DNA of 64,000 bases from a virus. Location: IMG/VR virus record IMGVR_UViG_3300027708_000022, positions 1 to 64,000 of that record; one strand, written 5' to 3'. Of this stretch, positions 14,869 through 24,359 are shown one piece after another. The position numbers and the translations under genes are program-made. The notes under the pieces were generated by a model. That model saw only the letters and a list, made by a program, of their open reading frames with translations. It had not been told where the DNA came from and ran no database searches. Position 1 is the stretch's first letter. Each line of letters starts with the position of its first letter.

Positions 14869-16765
14869 AGAATTTGCCAACGATTTCATCGAAACTGACA
14901 CCAGTTCTAACTGCAACAAAGTTCAATTGAATGAAGTTAACTGAGCGTGCGGGTTTAATGTAGATATCACCAACAAATTCGTTACGGTCAATAATAGCTG
15001 CTGTGTTGTTAGTTGTATCGCAAACAACACGATAGTCAGTAATACCACGGCGACCTTGAACATCACGAAGGAATGGTTCAACTAAGTTAACAAACTGAGC
15101 ACGAGTAAATTGGTCGTTAAATTCAAACATTGTTGAGCGAGCTGCACGAGCAATGGTCTTTTCTAGAACAATAAACAAACGGCGAACATTGATACGGTCA
15201 AATACTGATGGACGGCTCAAGAGAGTTTTGTCGCCAAACAGAATCGTACCTTCACCTTGGAATGTAACAACTGGATTAATACCTTGAACATACAGGTTAT
15301 CACGTTCTGTCTTGGTAGGATTAAATGAAAGTTTGATAACATTCTTAATCACACCACGATTCAAACCACCTGGCGAGTACCATGGGTCACGCTCTAAATC
15401 TGTACGAGCACAAGTACCAGCAACATCAGCATTCAATGGAACCCAACGGTACACATCGTTATACTTGTCGTATTGGTATTTGTAACCAGAATCAAGAACA
15501 GCGTATGAAGAACTTGTTAATCCTGAACGGAAAGAAAGGATTGATGTTGCTTCAGCACCGGCATTGTTTACAACGGAAGCCTTAGTTGGTGACAAGAACA
15601 CCAAGCAATCTTTGCGTGATTCAGCAAGTGAAATCAAACTAGTTGCAATTGTTGAATTGCCTGGACCTGAAATTAACAATGAAACATCAACTGTATCAGC
15701 ATTTGAAAAGAAACCATATGCAGTGGTAATTTCTGTATTACCAATAGTGCCATCAGCACCAGAACTCATTGAAGCAGTAAATGCGGTATTGATTTGTGTG
15801 TATGTTGTACCTGATGCAGCAGTTCCCCAATTCACAGCACCTGGTTGATGGCCTAACCACCACAGATATTTTGATTTTGAGTTGATAACTGTCTTGTAGT
15901 AATTTGATGCACCGTCATTTGTAATTGCATCTGAAGCTTTTGATACGAAAGCATATTTCTCAAGTACTGTATTAGCAGTACCAGTAAATTTGCCATCTTC
16001 ATCAATAACAATAACGTGCATTTCATCTTTGCTACCAGCTTTATCAGTAACATAATCTGATGTTCCTGGAGCAACTCCAAAACTATCAGCATATTGCCAT
16101 TTGCGAAGAATTGGTGTGCCAACTGTAACGGCTGATGATAATGCTGTTGCAACAATAATTGCTGTTGCGTTAACATTGGCTGTACGCAAGTATGTAGAAC
16201 CACCGTCAACAGAAATCAAATCACCAACATATAAGTTGGCAACAGGAGAACCCGTAACATTAATTGTGGTATCGTTTGCTGATGCTGCATTAGCTGTAAC
16301 AGCACTAGTTGAAGTCAAGTTTGATGAGTATGCTGTTGCTGAAGAGCAAATAGAAACTCTTAATGTGTTACCTGTTGCACCAGCATAACGAGCTGCAAAT
16401 GGACCGTATGCTGTGTTTGTTGCTGTTTCACGATTGGCAACATAATCGCTTTCATTCTTAATTAAAACGCCTGTACCGTTTGCGGTAGCATTTAATGTAT
16501 TGGTAGTATTTGCGGCACGAACAATTTTTAAGTTATTTGTGTATGCAAGGAAATTTGCTGCTGAGAACCAGTATTCATAATTTGTAGAGTCAGGCTTACC
16601 AAAACGGTCGACAAGGCGAACCTCATCAGAAATGGTAATGACTTCATTTACTGGACCCCAATTAAAATTTCCAGCAAGGCCACCGATTGAAGTGGCAACT
16701 GAAGGGACAACTGTAGTCAGGTCGATTTCTGATACATTTACCCCAGGTGATAGCTGAAATGCCAT
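14867..16765 (-). CDS. 18: gp18 tail sheath protein
   Basis: Contractile sheath subunit, 632 residues (T4 gp18 is 659). Family signature at the N-terminus, FQLSPGVNVSEIDLTTVVPSV, followed by GLAGNFNWGPVNEV. The conserved C-terminal core is present: WYSPGGLNRG, LYVQGINPVVTFQGEGTILFGDKT and SVFDRINVRRLFIVLEKTI, then ARSVNFIQLNFVAV. The middle third (residues about 110-330) is low-conservation, Thr/Ala/Ser-rich beta sequence as expected for exposed domains. AAGGAGA ribosome-binding site precedes the ATG. It lies between terminase gp17 and tube gp19. Confidence 0.96.
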   Translation of the reverse strand: MAFQLSPGVNVSEIDLTTVVPSVATSIGGLAGNFNWGPVNEVITISDEVRLVDRFGKPDSTNYEYWFSAANFLAYTNNLKIVRAANTTNTLNATANGTGVLIKNESDYVANRETATNTAYGPFAARYAGATGNTLRVSICSSATAYSSNLTSTSAVTANAASANDTTINVTGSPVANLYVGDLISVDGGSTYLRTANVNATAIIVATALSSAVTVGTPILRKWQYADSFGVAPGTSDYVTDKAGSKDEMHVIVIDEDGKFTGTANTVLEKYAFVSKASDAITNDGASNYYKTVINSKSKYLWWLGHQPGAVNWGTAASGTTYTQINTAFTASMSSGADGTIGNTEITTAYGFFSNADTVDVSLLISGPGNSTIATSLISLAESRKDCLVFLSPTKASVVNNAGAEATSILSFRSGLTSSSYAVLDSGYKYQYDKYNDVYRWVPLNADVAGTCARTDLERDPWYSPGGLNRGVIKNVIKLSFNPTKTERDNLYVQGINPVVTFQGEGTILFGDKTLLSRPSVFDRINVRRLFIVLEKTIARAARSTMFEFNDQFTRAQFVNLVEPFLRDVQGRRGITDYRVVCDTTNNTAAIIDRNEFVGDIYIKPARSVNFIQLNFVAVRTGVSFDEIVGKF

Positions 16766-16806
16766 GGATTTCTCCTTAGTTTACGGGACAATTATTCTTT
16801 ATATTG

Positions 16807-16812
16807 TATTTA
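16807..16812 (-). promoter_or_regulatory. Late-promoter-like CTAAATAC upstream of gp18
   Basis: AACTAAATAC on the minus strand, 42 bases before the gp18 ATG, in the short gap after gp17. Confidence 0.4.
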
Positions 16813-16825
16813 GTTTTTTTAGTTT

Positions 16826-18502
16826 TTACAAATTTGAAGTTAGGTAACCAGATGGGACTTCTGGTTTCCACATATCACCATCTTCTACTGAGTAATCTTC
16901 TTCTGTTCCATTAAATGCGAACCCAAAGGGAACAATATCTTCTTCAATTTGTTTAATTCTGGCTTGATACATTGCTTCACGAATATTAACATCATTTAAT
17001 TCTTTGAAGTATGGGTTAGTCGTTAACCAACTAAACAATACTAATGGCATAACCAAATCATCATGGTAACCATCATCTGCGGCATAACTGTCTTTTACCT
17101 GAATGAAAGTTGAAATTTCTGATATAGTATCTGCATCTGTTATTAATAACTTCTTTTCTTCTACTAGTGACTTGAATGTAAAACATCCAATACGCTTAAC
17201 TCTCTTGTCTGTTTGCACACCAAGTTGAGTTTTACCACCACCAAAACCACCTGTAACTGTTTGTCCGGTTTTGGTATCTCTATTTACAAAAATAAGGTTT
17301 TCATACTCTAATTCATTGTGCATGATATGTGCAACCTGCTCACTTGAGTTAACCTCAATCAGCACATATGCCATGTTATAATCTCTTGCCACTTTGTATA
17401 TAACACTTGGATATAACATTGGTGCTATCTTGTTATCTCTAAACTTACCTACTAATTTATATGGCACCGATGACACATCCATAATTATAAATGCAGAATA
17501 GTCACCACCAACACCTTTGGCTGTATCGGCAACAATAACATATGCGTGTGACTTACCTATCAACTCTTCGGTATCTTCATCAAGTTGAGCTTTGACTGGG
17601 AATTCATATAAATCTAAACCGTCTTTAGAATAGACTGTAGGACACGTTGACATATATTCTATAGTATCTGAGTTAATCAACGTCAGCGATGATCCTAAGA
17701 ACTTACAGAGTACTTCCTGATTGTACTTCAGATCACCTAGTTGTCTCTTCTGTTCAAGTGCCCATGCTTCATCTCTGCCAGGTATCTCTGAATAAGGAAT
17801 GAACAATGGCACAAAGTCATTGTTCTTATTAACGGCATCATTCCAGAATTTCCAAAAATGATTATAACCCAACGGTGTTGAGGTAATAAGAATCTTTGTT
17901 GTTTGACCGGCAGAAATAACTGGATATACCGCGGTAAAGAATGCATCAGCCACAGTATTTGGAATAATTGCAGCTTCGTCAATATATAATAAGTTAACTG
18001 ACTTACCACGAATACCAGCTGATGTTGTTGCCGCAGTAAATACAATTGAACCATTTTCTAATTCAATGTCACCTTTGTTCCATGTTTTAATACCCTGTTG
18101 CATCCAATCAGGCAAATGCTCAAACATCAATTGATATCTAGCCATAACTTCACGAGCCGTTGATGCTTTATTTGCAAGAATAGCCGCAGTTTTACTGTCT
18201 TGAAACAATGTATACCAAAGAATATATGCTGCAGCAGATGAAGTTTTACCTTGTTGTCTACCTTCCATGAGAATAACTTTACGGTTGTCATGGATTAATT
18301 TAATCTTTTTCTTTTGACAATCGTAAAGTTTAAACGGTTGAATACCGTAGTCGAGTGTTACGATATAGCAATAGTTGTCAATGAAATATATTGGATCTTC
18401 TGCACACTTAGCTAACTCTAAAACCTGTTCTTCAGAATAAGAAAAATCAATTCCTATTCTTTTTAATGATGAGTTGCCATTATAACCATTATTAATTGTC
18501 AT
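16826..18502 (-). CDS. 17: gp17 terminase large subunit
   Basis: DNA-packaging motor ATPase and headful nuclease, 558 residues (T4 gp17 is 610). ATPase domain: Walker A-type MEGRQQGKTSSAA near residues 79-91 and Walker B LLYIDEAAI near 169-177, with the coupling motif ITSTPLGYNHFWKFW. Nuclease domain: the first catalytic aspartate in AYVIVADTAKGVGGDYSAFI near 323-342, then VLIEVNSSEQVAHIM and the C-terminal DDGYHDDLVMPLVLFSW with paired aspartates. It starts 3 bases after the stop of the Dps-like gene, so it is co-translated with it. Confidence 0.96.
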   Translation of the reverse strand: MTINNGYNGNSSLKRIGIDFSYSEEQVLELAKCAEDPIYFIDNYCYIVTLDYGIQPFKLYDCQKKKIKLIHDNRKVILMEGRQQGKTSSAAAYILWYTLFQDSKTAAILANKASTAREVMARYQLMFEHLPDWMQQGIKTWNKGDIELENGSIVFTAATTSAGIRGKSVNLLYIDEAAIIPNTVADAFFTAVYPVISAGQTTKILITSTPLGYNHFWKFWNDAVNKNNDFVPLFIPYSEIPGRDEAWALEQKRQLGDLKYNQEVLCKFLGSSLTLINSDTIEYMSTCPTVYSKDGLDLYEFPVKAQLDEDTEELIGKSHAYVIVADTAKGVGGDYSAFIIMDVSSVPYKLVGKFRDNKIAPMLYPSVIYKVARDYNMAYVLIEVNSSEQVAHIMHNELEYENLIFVNRDTKTGQTVTGGFGGGKTQLGVQTDKRVKRIGCFTFKSLVEEKKLLITDADTISEISTFIQVKDSYAADDGYHDDLVMPLVLFSWLTTNPYFKELNDVNIREAMYQARIKQIEEDIVPFGFAFNGTEEDYSVEDGDMWKPEVPSGYLTSNL

Positions 18503-18505
18503 TGT

Positions 18506-18943
18506 TTACTTTATAATGCTACGCAGCATCCATGCTTTCTTTTGATGGGCACCTAAAAGTTCTTGCAGAAAATTAGATACAGCTGGTTCACCCGCTTGGT
18601 CTGCAGCAACAATACCTGCACGGAGATGAACGATGAACCTATCGTTGTCAGATTTGATTTGTGCCATCATTGCCAATGCTGATGGAATCACATCAACAGC
18701 TTCTTGAATATCGGATAGTTCTAAAAATCTTTCCATAGAACCTGGAACATACGAATCTAAGTATCGAATATGCTCAGCAATCAAATCTGTTTGTGCAAAC
18801 ACTTCATTATAAAAATTGTTTAAAAAATCATGATATTGTGGAAAGTTTTGACCTTCAATGTTCCAATGAAAGTTGTGACTCTTTAGGTATAATGCAAAGT
18901 TGGTACCCAAAATAACTTTTAATTGTTGAATTAGTTGTTCCAT
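18506..18943 (-). CDS. Dps-like ferritin (DNA-protecting iron-binding protein)
   Basis: 145-residue four-helix-bundle protein of the Dps/mini-ferritin family, which oxidises Fe(II) with peroxide and stores iron, often binding DNA. Seen: LKSHNFHWNIEGQNFPQYHDF then TDLIAEHIRYLDSY. Candidate ferroxidase residues H26, H38, D53 and E57 have the same spacings (12, 15, 4) as H51, H63, D78 and E82 of E. coli Dps, so the centre looks complete. The lysine-rich N-terminal tail that binds DNA in E. coli Dps is absent. It is wedged between small terminase gp16 and large terminase gp17 with 2-3 base gaps, so it is made together with the packaging machine. Confidence 0.85.
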   Translation of the reverse strand: MEQLIQQLKVILGTNFALYLKSHNFHWNIEGQNFPQYHDFLNNFYNEVFAQTDLIAEHIRYLDSYVPGSMERFLELSDIQEAVDVIPSALAMMAQIKSDNDRFIVHLRAGIVAADQAGEPAVSNFLQELLGAHQKKAWMLRSIIK

Positions 18944-18945
18944 TA

Positions 18946-19359
18946 TTATTTGTTCTCTCTAATTTGTTTTAATAATTCTGCGGTTGAACCAACGAATACA
19001 GCATTCTTAACATTGATAGGTGAATTGCTTTGATTGTTTTGCGGCTTCAACTCTTGTTTTCTTTTTTGAATCTCTAAAAGGTCTTTGTTTAATTCAGCCA
19101 AAGTTTTAATAAAATTGGCTGCAACTTCATATGCTCTTGGATGTTCAGACTCTTTAGCTACTCTTAATAGGTCATCAATTGAATCTGTACCCTTATCTAT
19201 AAGATTTTTAATATTGCTTCTGGCTATTGAAGAATCAGCATCAACTTCATCACCTACTTCTTCAACAGGTTTTTGTATTACGGTTGCTGGTAAATACTTT
19301 GGTTCTTCCAAAGGTTCAATATCAAAAATCTCAGATAAATTGTCGTTTACTTTGCTCAT
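18946..19359 (-). CDS. 16: gp16 terminase small subunit
   Basis: Regulatory, DNA-recognising terminase subunit, 137 residues. Matches the T4 gp16 layout: an acidic, disordered N-terminus, a central helical pair with SEHPRAYEVAANFIKTLAELNKDLLEIQKRKQ (T4 has SPRHMEVFATLM...NREILKL), and the diagnostic C-terminal block INVKNAVFVGSTAELLKQI (T4 NIQNATVFMGSPTELMDEI). The start overlaps the gp15 3' end by 4 bases. Confidence 0.9.
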   Translation of the reverse strand: MSKVNDNLSEIFDIEPLEEPKYLPATVIQKPVEEVGDEVDADSSIARSNIKNLIDKGTDSIDDLLRVAKESEHPRAYEVAANFIKTLAELNKDLLEIQKRKQELKPQNNQSNSPINVKNAVFVGSTAELLKQIRENK

Positions 19360-20357
19360 AATGTATTAGGCCAGTCGGTAAATATTTCTTCAAAACCATA
19401 TGCTGTGTCAACATTGGCACCAGCTGGTTTTGGTGTAATAACAATTGCAACAGCTTTTGTTGGTGAAGTATCAACAGTTTTGATTACATAATGTGAATTG
19501 GAGTATAATCCAACAACAGTATCACCAACATTAAGTCTTTGGTTTAAATCACTAACAATTAATTGCCCCGTGGATGTATTACTAAAGTATACAACTTTAC
19601 CTGTTGTTTTCTTATTGATGACACCAATATCTTCTCCGGTCGTAAAGAAACCAGATTTACCGTTTGCATAATCAACAAATACCTTCTGTGCATCCAGATT
19701 AGTGGAGTCGGTATATATGTTGGCGTTTGCTTGTAGAATTAATCCACCGTTATCTTGAATAACTGGTGGCCAAATATATGCCTTTGCTGTAAAATTTAAA
19801 TTCCAAATAATTAACCTAGTGGACATTAAGTCACCTTCATAATCAATTTCAGGTGATACTGAATTCAACATAACAGGCATATCATACACCTGATCCATAT
19901 CTTCAATAAAATCAATTGTAATTGTAAAATCTGGTGTAAAGAATGGTAAAATTTGTTCTAAAATTTGTGTACCATCTTCTGTATTTCTTACATAGATGGA
20001 TAAACTAAAATCAAAGTTATAAGGAATAGGTGCGTATTGCGTTTTCATTTTTGATGAAGCAAACGCAAAGTTTTGTAATGTTGTTTGTTGTTTTCTGCTA
20101 GAATCGTATTGCACGCCAACCAAATCAAAACTCATTCTTGGTACAGTTGTAGCAATTGATTTTGTCAAAGTTGGATCAGTATTGATTCTAACAATATATT
20201 TTTCTTTGGCACCATAATTTAATGGTACCTTTGTAATGTCATGCGCCGTTAAACCATCTTTGGAATACCTTACCAATTGAATATTATTAAACATTGATCC
20301 AAATCCAACCACAATCTTACGAATTGTGCGATTATAGAAATGAGGGTTGTTTAACAT
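19356..20357 (-). CDS. 15: gp15 tail terminator / proximal sheath stabiliser
   Basis: Hexameric protein capping the tail tube and joining tail to head. 333 residues (T4 gp15 is 272). The first 200 residues follow T4 gp15 closely in pattern: HFYNRTIRKIVVGFGSMFNNIQLVR, KVPLNYGAKEKYIVRI, TVPRMSFDLVGVQYDSSRK, FDFSLSIYVRNTEDGTQILEQILPFF and NLNFTAKAYIWPPV. The extra C-terminal 80 residues form a small beta-rich domain not present in T4. Start overlaps the gp14 stop (TAATG). Confidence 0.92.
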   Translation of the reverse strand: MLNNPHFYNRTIRKIVVGFGSMFNNIQLVRYSKDGLTAHDITKVPLNYGAKEKYIVRINTDPTLTKSIATTVPRMSFDLVGVQYDSSRKQQTTLQNFAFASSKMKTQYAPIPYNFDFSLSIYVRNTEDGTQILEQILPFFTPDFTITIDFIEDMDQVYDMPVMLNSVSPEIDYEGDLMSTRLIIWNLNFTAKAYIWPPVIQDNGGLILQANANIYTDSTNLDAQKVFVDYANGKSGFFTTGEDIGVINKKTTGKVVYFSNTSTGQLIVSDLNQRLNVGDTVVGLYSNSHYVIKTVDTSPTKAVAIVITPKPAGANVDTAYGFEEIFTDWPNTL

Positions 20358-21253
20358 TATGGTTCTCCAAATGGATTTTTCTCGGTAAAGTTGATTATAT
20401 TATCAGCTTCACCTTGAATGCGATTATTATCAATGATATCTTCAAATGCATCATCCATTAATACTGTATCAGATTCAGTATTAATTCTCCAAGCGGCACC
20501 AGATGTAACACCATATACGAATGAGTTGGCAGCAAAATCTCCATTTACTCTATAAACATCCAATGATGAACCTGTAACATAATTGTGTACTGTTGCTCTT
20601 GCGCTAGAATTTGCATATGTTGTGTCTGCTGATTGATAAACAATTTCATCAGCAACATACACACCAGAACCACCTGCTTTCAATGTTAACCTTGTTCTTG
20701 GGTAAGCATCTTTAATTTGTCCATCAATTTCTGAATTACCAGTAAGAAATAATTCATTAGAGAATACGAACTGTTTCATTTTTAGTGCATAAACATAAAC
20801 ATTGCCACCACGACCACGACCCAGTGTATAAAACATGGCTTGATTATTTTCGTGTTCTACGAAAGTAATTTCAAAGAAGTTTTGTATCAATGGAATGTAA
20901 ATCAAATCACCTTCAAATGGTCGTTTTTGATTTGTTGTTGATGTGAATCTACGGCGAGAAACAAGAAGTGTTACCTCATCTCTAATTTCAAGACCAAATT
21001 TGGACATGAAATCACCTTCGCCATCCATACCAGTCACATTTTCTAAATACATTTCAATTGGATAAGATGATATATATTGTTTTAATGTATCTTCACCATA
21101 TAATAAATCTACAATATCACCACTTGAACGTGGCATATAGTAAACATCCATACCGTTTATACCAAGAGATTCTATTACCAAATCCTCAACGAGCAGCTGC
21201 TCACTGGTGATTTGATTTGTAGGAAAATTATTAAAATATGCGTTTGTGGCCAC
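20357..21253 (-). CDS. 14: gp14 neck protein
   Basis: Head-completion/neck protein that with gp13 prepares the filled head for tail joining. 298 residues. N-terminus ATNAYFNNFPTNQITSEQLLVEDLVIESLGINGMDVYYMPR and the block KFGLEIRDEVTLLVSRRRF are typical of T4-like gp14, as is FVFSNELFLTGNSEIDGQIKDAYPRTRL. Start codon is GTG 21253 with AGGA about 10 bases upstream. Order 13-14-15-16-17 is as in T4. Confidence 0.9.
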   Translation of the reverse strand: MATNAYFNNFPTNQITSEQLLVEDLVIESLGINGMDVYYMPRSSGDIVDLLYGEDTLKQYISSYPIEMYLENVTGMDGEGDFMSKFGLEIRDEVTLLVSRRRFTSTTNQKRPFEGDLIYIPLIQNFFEITFVEHENNQAMFYTLGRGRGGNVYVYALKMKQFVFSNELFLTGNSEIDGQIKDAYPRTRLTLKAGGSGVYVADEIVYQSADTTYANSSARATVHNYVTGSSLDVYRVNGDFAANSFVYGVTSGAAWRINTESDTVLMDDAFEDIIDNNRIQGEADNIINFTEKNPFGEP

Positions 21254-21258
21254 AGAAT

Positions 21259-22215
21259 TTATCCTACTAATATTTCATTTGGCAAAACATTAATGATCTG
21301 CATCTCTTCTTCTAGATGGCTAATTTCTTCCATCGCCTCATCATAAATTTCTTTACCATTTAAAGTTACACCACCCGGTAATTGAACACCAGAGAACTTT
21401 TTAAGATTATTACCCCATTGCATTTTTATTAATGCTGTCGCATATTTCTTTAAGAACCTATCACCCCAAACATCTGGATTACCAGAGATTGTTGCAGAGA
21501 CATTGGCTGCGGTGTTGACCATTGGTCCACGAATTCTTAATGATGTTGGCGAATCAATTTTATCCACTTGAAAACTGTCAACACCATTGAAGGTAATAAA
21601 GTCATTTTCTAGGAACTGTTGATCGTATGTTGTACCGTATCCAGTTACGACATTGCTTCCAGCTGTATATGATACAGTACCGTTTAATGTAACTGTTGAT
21701 GGATTCAATGCCCTGTAACATTCAATGATAACATAATCACCTGGACGAACATCTCTTGTCCAATCTAAGTCAATGAATACTTTGTTTTGTATACGATTAA
21801 ATCTAAACTGTGGTGTTCCTGAGAACAACATTTCAAGTGTTCTTAGGTGCTGCATGGTTATTTCATATGACACATAAGAAACTGATGTGAAGTCATATAA
21901 GTCATGCAAGCGTAATTGATAACGCAGGTCAAACATATTGATTGATGCGTTAGAGTTATCAAATGGAAATACACCTGTTACAAATGTCACCGCATCTGGA
22001 CAATAAATCCAGCGGCGATTAATATCTGCGACTGTCAATTGGTGCTTCATATACATCTTTTCTGTACCATCAAAATGGTAATCAGAAAAATAAGATAGAG
22101 CATCATCTATACGGTCGGAAACTTGGTCATCATCCACGTTAATTTCTATCACCGGAAAACCAAGTTTTCTTAGACAGTAAGTTTTAAATTCGGTACGAGT
22201 TGAAGGAGTAGCCAT
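21259..22215 (-). CDS. 13: gp13 neck protein
   Basis: Neck protein partner of gp14. 318 residues (T4 gp13 is 309). Family signature: TRTEFKTYCLRKLGFPVIEINVDDDQVSDRIDDALSYFSDYH at the N-terminus, and DRFLKKYATALIKMQWGNNLKKFSGVQLPGGVTLNG near the C-terminus. First of the neck/terminase run. The motif GATAAATA overlaps the short gap before its start. Confidence 0.92.
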   Translation of the reverse strand: MATPSTRTEFKTYCLRKLGFPVIEINVDDDQVSDRIDDALSYFSDYHFDGTEKMYMKHQLTVADINRRWIYCPDAVTFVTGVFPFDNSNASINMFDLRYQLRLHDLYDFTSVSYVSYEITMQHLRTLEMLFSGTPQFRFNRIQNKVFIDLDWTRDVRPGDYVIIECYRALNPSTVTLNGTVSYTAGSNVVTGYGTTYDQQFLENDFITFNGVDSFQVDKIDSPTSLRIRGPMVNTAANVSATISGNPDVWGDRFLKKYATALIKMQWGNNLKKFSGVQLPGGVTLNGKEIYDEAMEEISHLEEEMQIINVLPNEILVG

Positions 22216-22225
22216 AGTCTTTTAT

Positions 22226-23854
22226 TTATCCTAATGCGATTGCGAGTGCCAAAATGTCCGGAATGGTTGCTGCTGTATTAGCTTTAATAAGCGCTGCATT
22301 AGCTGTATCAAATGCAGCTATAATCGAATTATTTTGTGTAACAATTGTATTGCTAACCACATTTGCTGCATCAAAAGCTGAGTTGGCATATGAACCAGCT
22401 GAATTAGCTCCAGCAAATGCTGCTATTATGCTGTTGTTTTGTGTTGTATCGGTTGCTGTAGCAGCATTAGCAGCTGTAAAAGCACCATTAGCATATACAC
22501 CAGCTGAGGTTGCTTTGTTATCTGCGGTATTAGCAGCAATAAATGCACCGTTAGCATAAATTGCTGAGGAATTGGCCACATGACTTGGTGTGTTAGCAGA
22601 TGTAAATGCTGCGGTAATGCTGTTGTTCTGAGTTGCATTTATAGCATTCGAAATGTTAGCAGCTTCAAATGCTGCATCTGTTCTTATATTTATCGTGTTT
22701 GCAAAATCATAAGATGATTCAACTTTAATATTAACACTATTTGCAAAATCATAAGAACTTTGTGCTAGTATACTTGCCGAATTAGCCTTATTGTAAGATG
22801 AATTTGCAGTTGCTCTAGCAAATTCATCAGCACCACCTGCACCACCAGATGGAGTGGATGCAATCCATTTCTTTAAGGTTTCATTGTATGTTAAAACTTG
22901 GCCGTTAGTTGCACCAACAAGACTTATATGATCTGTATCACCTAAATCATTTAGCCAATATGAACCAGAACCACCTCCACCGGCAAAATTCATGGAAGTT
23001 AAATACTTGTCTATCTTGTCGTGTATTTTTCTTATATCTGGTGTGACACCATCTTTTCCATTCAGACCATCTTTACCATTTACACCATCTTTTCCATTTA
23101 GACCGTCTTTGCCATCTACACCATCTTTACCATTAAGTCCGATTTTACCTGCATCGCCTTTATCACCCTTAGGTCCGATTTGACCTTGAGGGCCAATATC
23201 TCCTTTGTCACCTTTAGGGCCTTGTAATCCATTCTGACCAGAATCACCTTTATCGCCTTGATTACCTTTGTTTCCTTTATCACCTTGAATACCTTGTATT
23301 CCCTGAGGACCTATTTCTCCTTGGTCACCCTTTTCACCTTTAGGACCAACTGCACCAACACTACCCGTTTCACCTTTAGGTCCACGATCACCTTTTAAAC
23401 CAGTAAGTCCTTGTTCACCTTTTGGTCCAGAGAAGCCTTGAATGCCAATGTCACCCTTGTCACCTTTACTGCCTTTAGGTCCTTCAGCACCTTGAGGTCC
23501 TTGAAGTCCTTGTTCACCAGTATCACCCTTTTCACCTTGTGGTCCTGGTGGTCCTTCGACCAACATACTACTAGTTTCTTCTACTATGTCATCAATTTCA
23601 TCTTCTTCATTTATTATTTCTTCAGTAGAAGGTTCAACAATCCTTTCTTCAACAATAGTATTGAAGTCTTTAATTTTAAAGACGATAGATTTTCTTTCTT
23701 TTTCTTCTTTTTCTAATTGTTCTTGTAGTTTTATTCTTTGTTGTAATTTGATTCCTACATCAGCTTTTTCTTTAGCCGATAACCAAGCCTTCTCTGTGAT
23801 TGAGAGTTTCTTTGCTTTTTCTTCTGGAGTTAAATATTGGCTAAATTTTTTCAC
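22226..23854 (-). CDS. Collagen-like tail or neck fibre with ANSA-repeat C-terminus
   Basis: 542-residue fibrous protein. Residues about 1-95 are charged and helical. Residues about 100-275 are an almost uninterrupted Gly-X-Y collagen-like tract (GPPGPQGEKGDTGEQG at its start, ending in NGKDGVNGKDG units), expected to form a trimeric triple helix. A small domain with YWLNDLGDTDHISLVGATNGQVLTYN follows, and then residues about 340-540 carry repeats of the SSYDFANS / YANGAFIAANTA type, probably a coiled or beta fibre. Start is GTG 23854 with no clear ribosome-binding site. Located beside gp13; whisker, neck or tail fibre is inferred. Confidence 0.8.
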   Translation of the reverse strand: MKKFSQYLTPEEKAKKLSITEKAWLSAKEKADVGIKLQQRIKLQEQLEKEEKERKSIVFKIKDFNTIVEERIVEPSTEEIINEEDEIDDIVEETSSMLVEGPPGPQGEKGDTGEQGLQGPQGAEGPKGSKGDKGDIGIQGFSGPKGEQGLTGLKGDRGPKGETGSVGAVGPKGEKGDQGEIGPQGIQGIQGDKGNKGNQGDKGDSGQNGLQGPKGDKGDIGPQGQIGPKGDKGDAGKIGLNGKDGVDGKDGLNGKDGVNGKDGLNGKDGVTPDIRKIHDKIDKYLTSMNFAGGGGSGSYWLNDLGDTDHISLVGATNGQVLTYNETLKKWIASTPSGGAGGADEFARATANSSYNKANSASILAQSSYDFANSVNIKVESSYDFANTINIRTDAAFEAANISNAINATQNNSITAAFTSANTPSHVANSSAIYANGAFIAANTADNKATSAGVYANGAFTAANAATATDTTQNNSIIAAFAGANSAGSYANSAFDAANVVSNTIVTQNNSIIAAFDTANAALIKANTAATIPDILALAIALG

Positions 23855-23929
23855 TATGATTCACAATATATCATTTTGTTTTTTAATGCCCTTCGCTCTG
23901 TTACACCAACGATACTTGTGGCGTTGACA

Positions 23930-24265
23930 CTAGCTTGTAACTCCAGGAGATATAATAATAATACCCTCTACGACTCTTGTTTTAATTCCTGTTGAGGTAT
24001 TAGTAATCAAGAGATCAAAAACTTGGCGACCAGGAGTTAAGTTAGCGGTGTTAGCCGCTGTCATAGAGAGAGTAATTTCTCCGTTCGCATTACCTGTTAT
24101 CGTAGATGTAATAATCGTATTAGATGTTGAATAATACGATTTGCTCATTCGTGAACTTGCAGTATAACTATATAAATTTACAGCCGAGCCATTGGTATCT
24201 TTTACATTAACTTTTGTAGAAAATGTAGCTCCTTGCTCGATTAATAGTTCCGTAAATGCGGCCAC
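23930..24265 (-). CDS. Small conserved tail protein, beta-rich
   Basis: 111-residue protein, FTELLIEQGATFSTKVNVKDTNGSAVNLYSYTASSRM..., an all-beta domain found in T4-like phages of aquatic bacteria near fibre genes; it resembles the N-terminal attachment domain of baseplate/fibre proteins, but function is not established. Start is GTG 24265 with AGGAG five bases before it, and a CTAAATAG late-promoter-like motif lies 24 bases upstream. Confidence 0.6.
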   Translation of the reverse strand: MAAFTELLIEQGATFSTKVNVKDTNGSAVNLYSYTASSRMSKSYYSTSNTIITSTITGNANGEITLSMTAANTANLTPGRQVFDLLITNTSTGIKTRVVEGIIIISPGVTS

Positions 24266-24288
24266 AATAACTCCTAGTTTTTATACCC

Positions 24289-24294
24289 TATTTA
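24289..24294 (-). promoter_or_regulatory. Late-promoter-like CTAAATAG
   Basis: AACTAAATAG on the minus strand between the terminator at 24319-24340 and GTG 24265, so it would restart transcription towards gp13. Confidence 0.45.
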
Positions 24295-24318
24295 GTTCAT
24301 TATGGAATTCGATGCAAT

Positions 24319-24340
24319 AAAAAACCCGCCGAAGCGGGTT
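24319..24340 (-). terminator. Rho-independent terminator, AACCCGC-TTCG-GCGGGTT
   Basis: 7-bp G+C-rich stem with a TTCG loop followed by six T residues on the minus strand, just after the gene at 24360. The same hairpin recurs at 63688-63709. Confidence 0.9.
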
Positions 24341-24359
24341 CGTTTATTTTACTTTTTAG

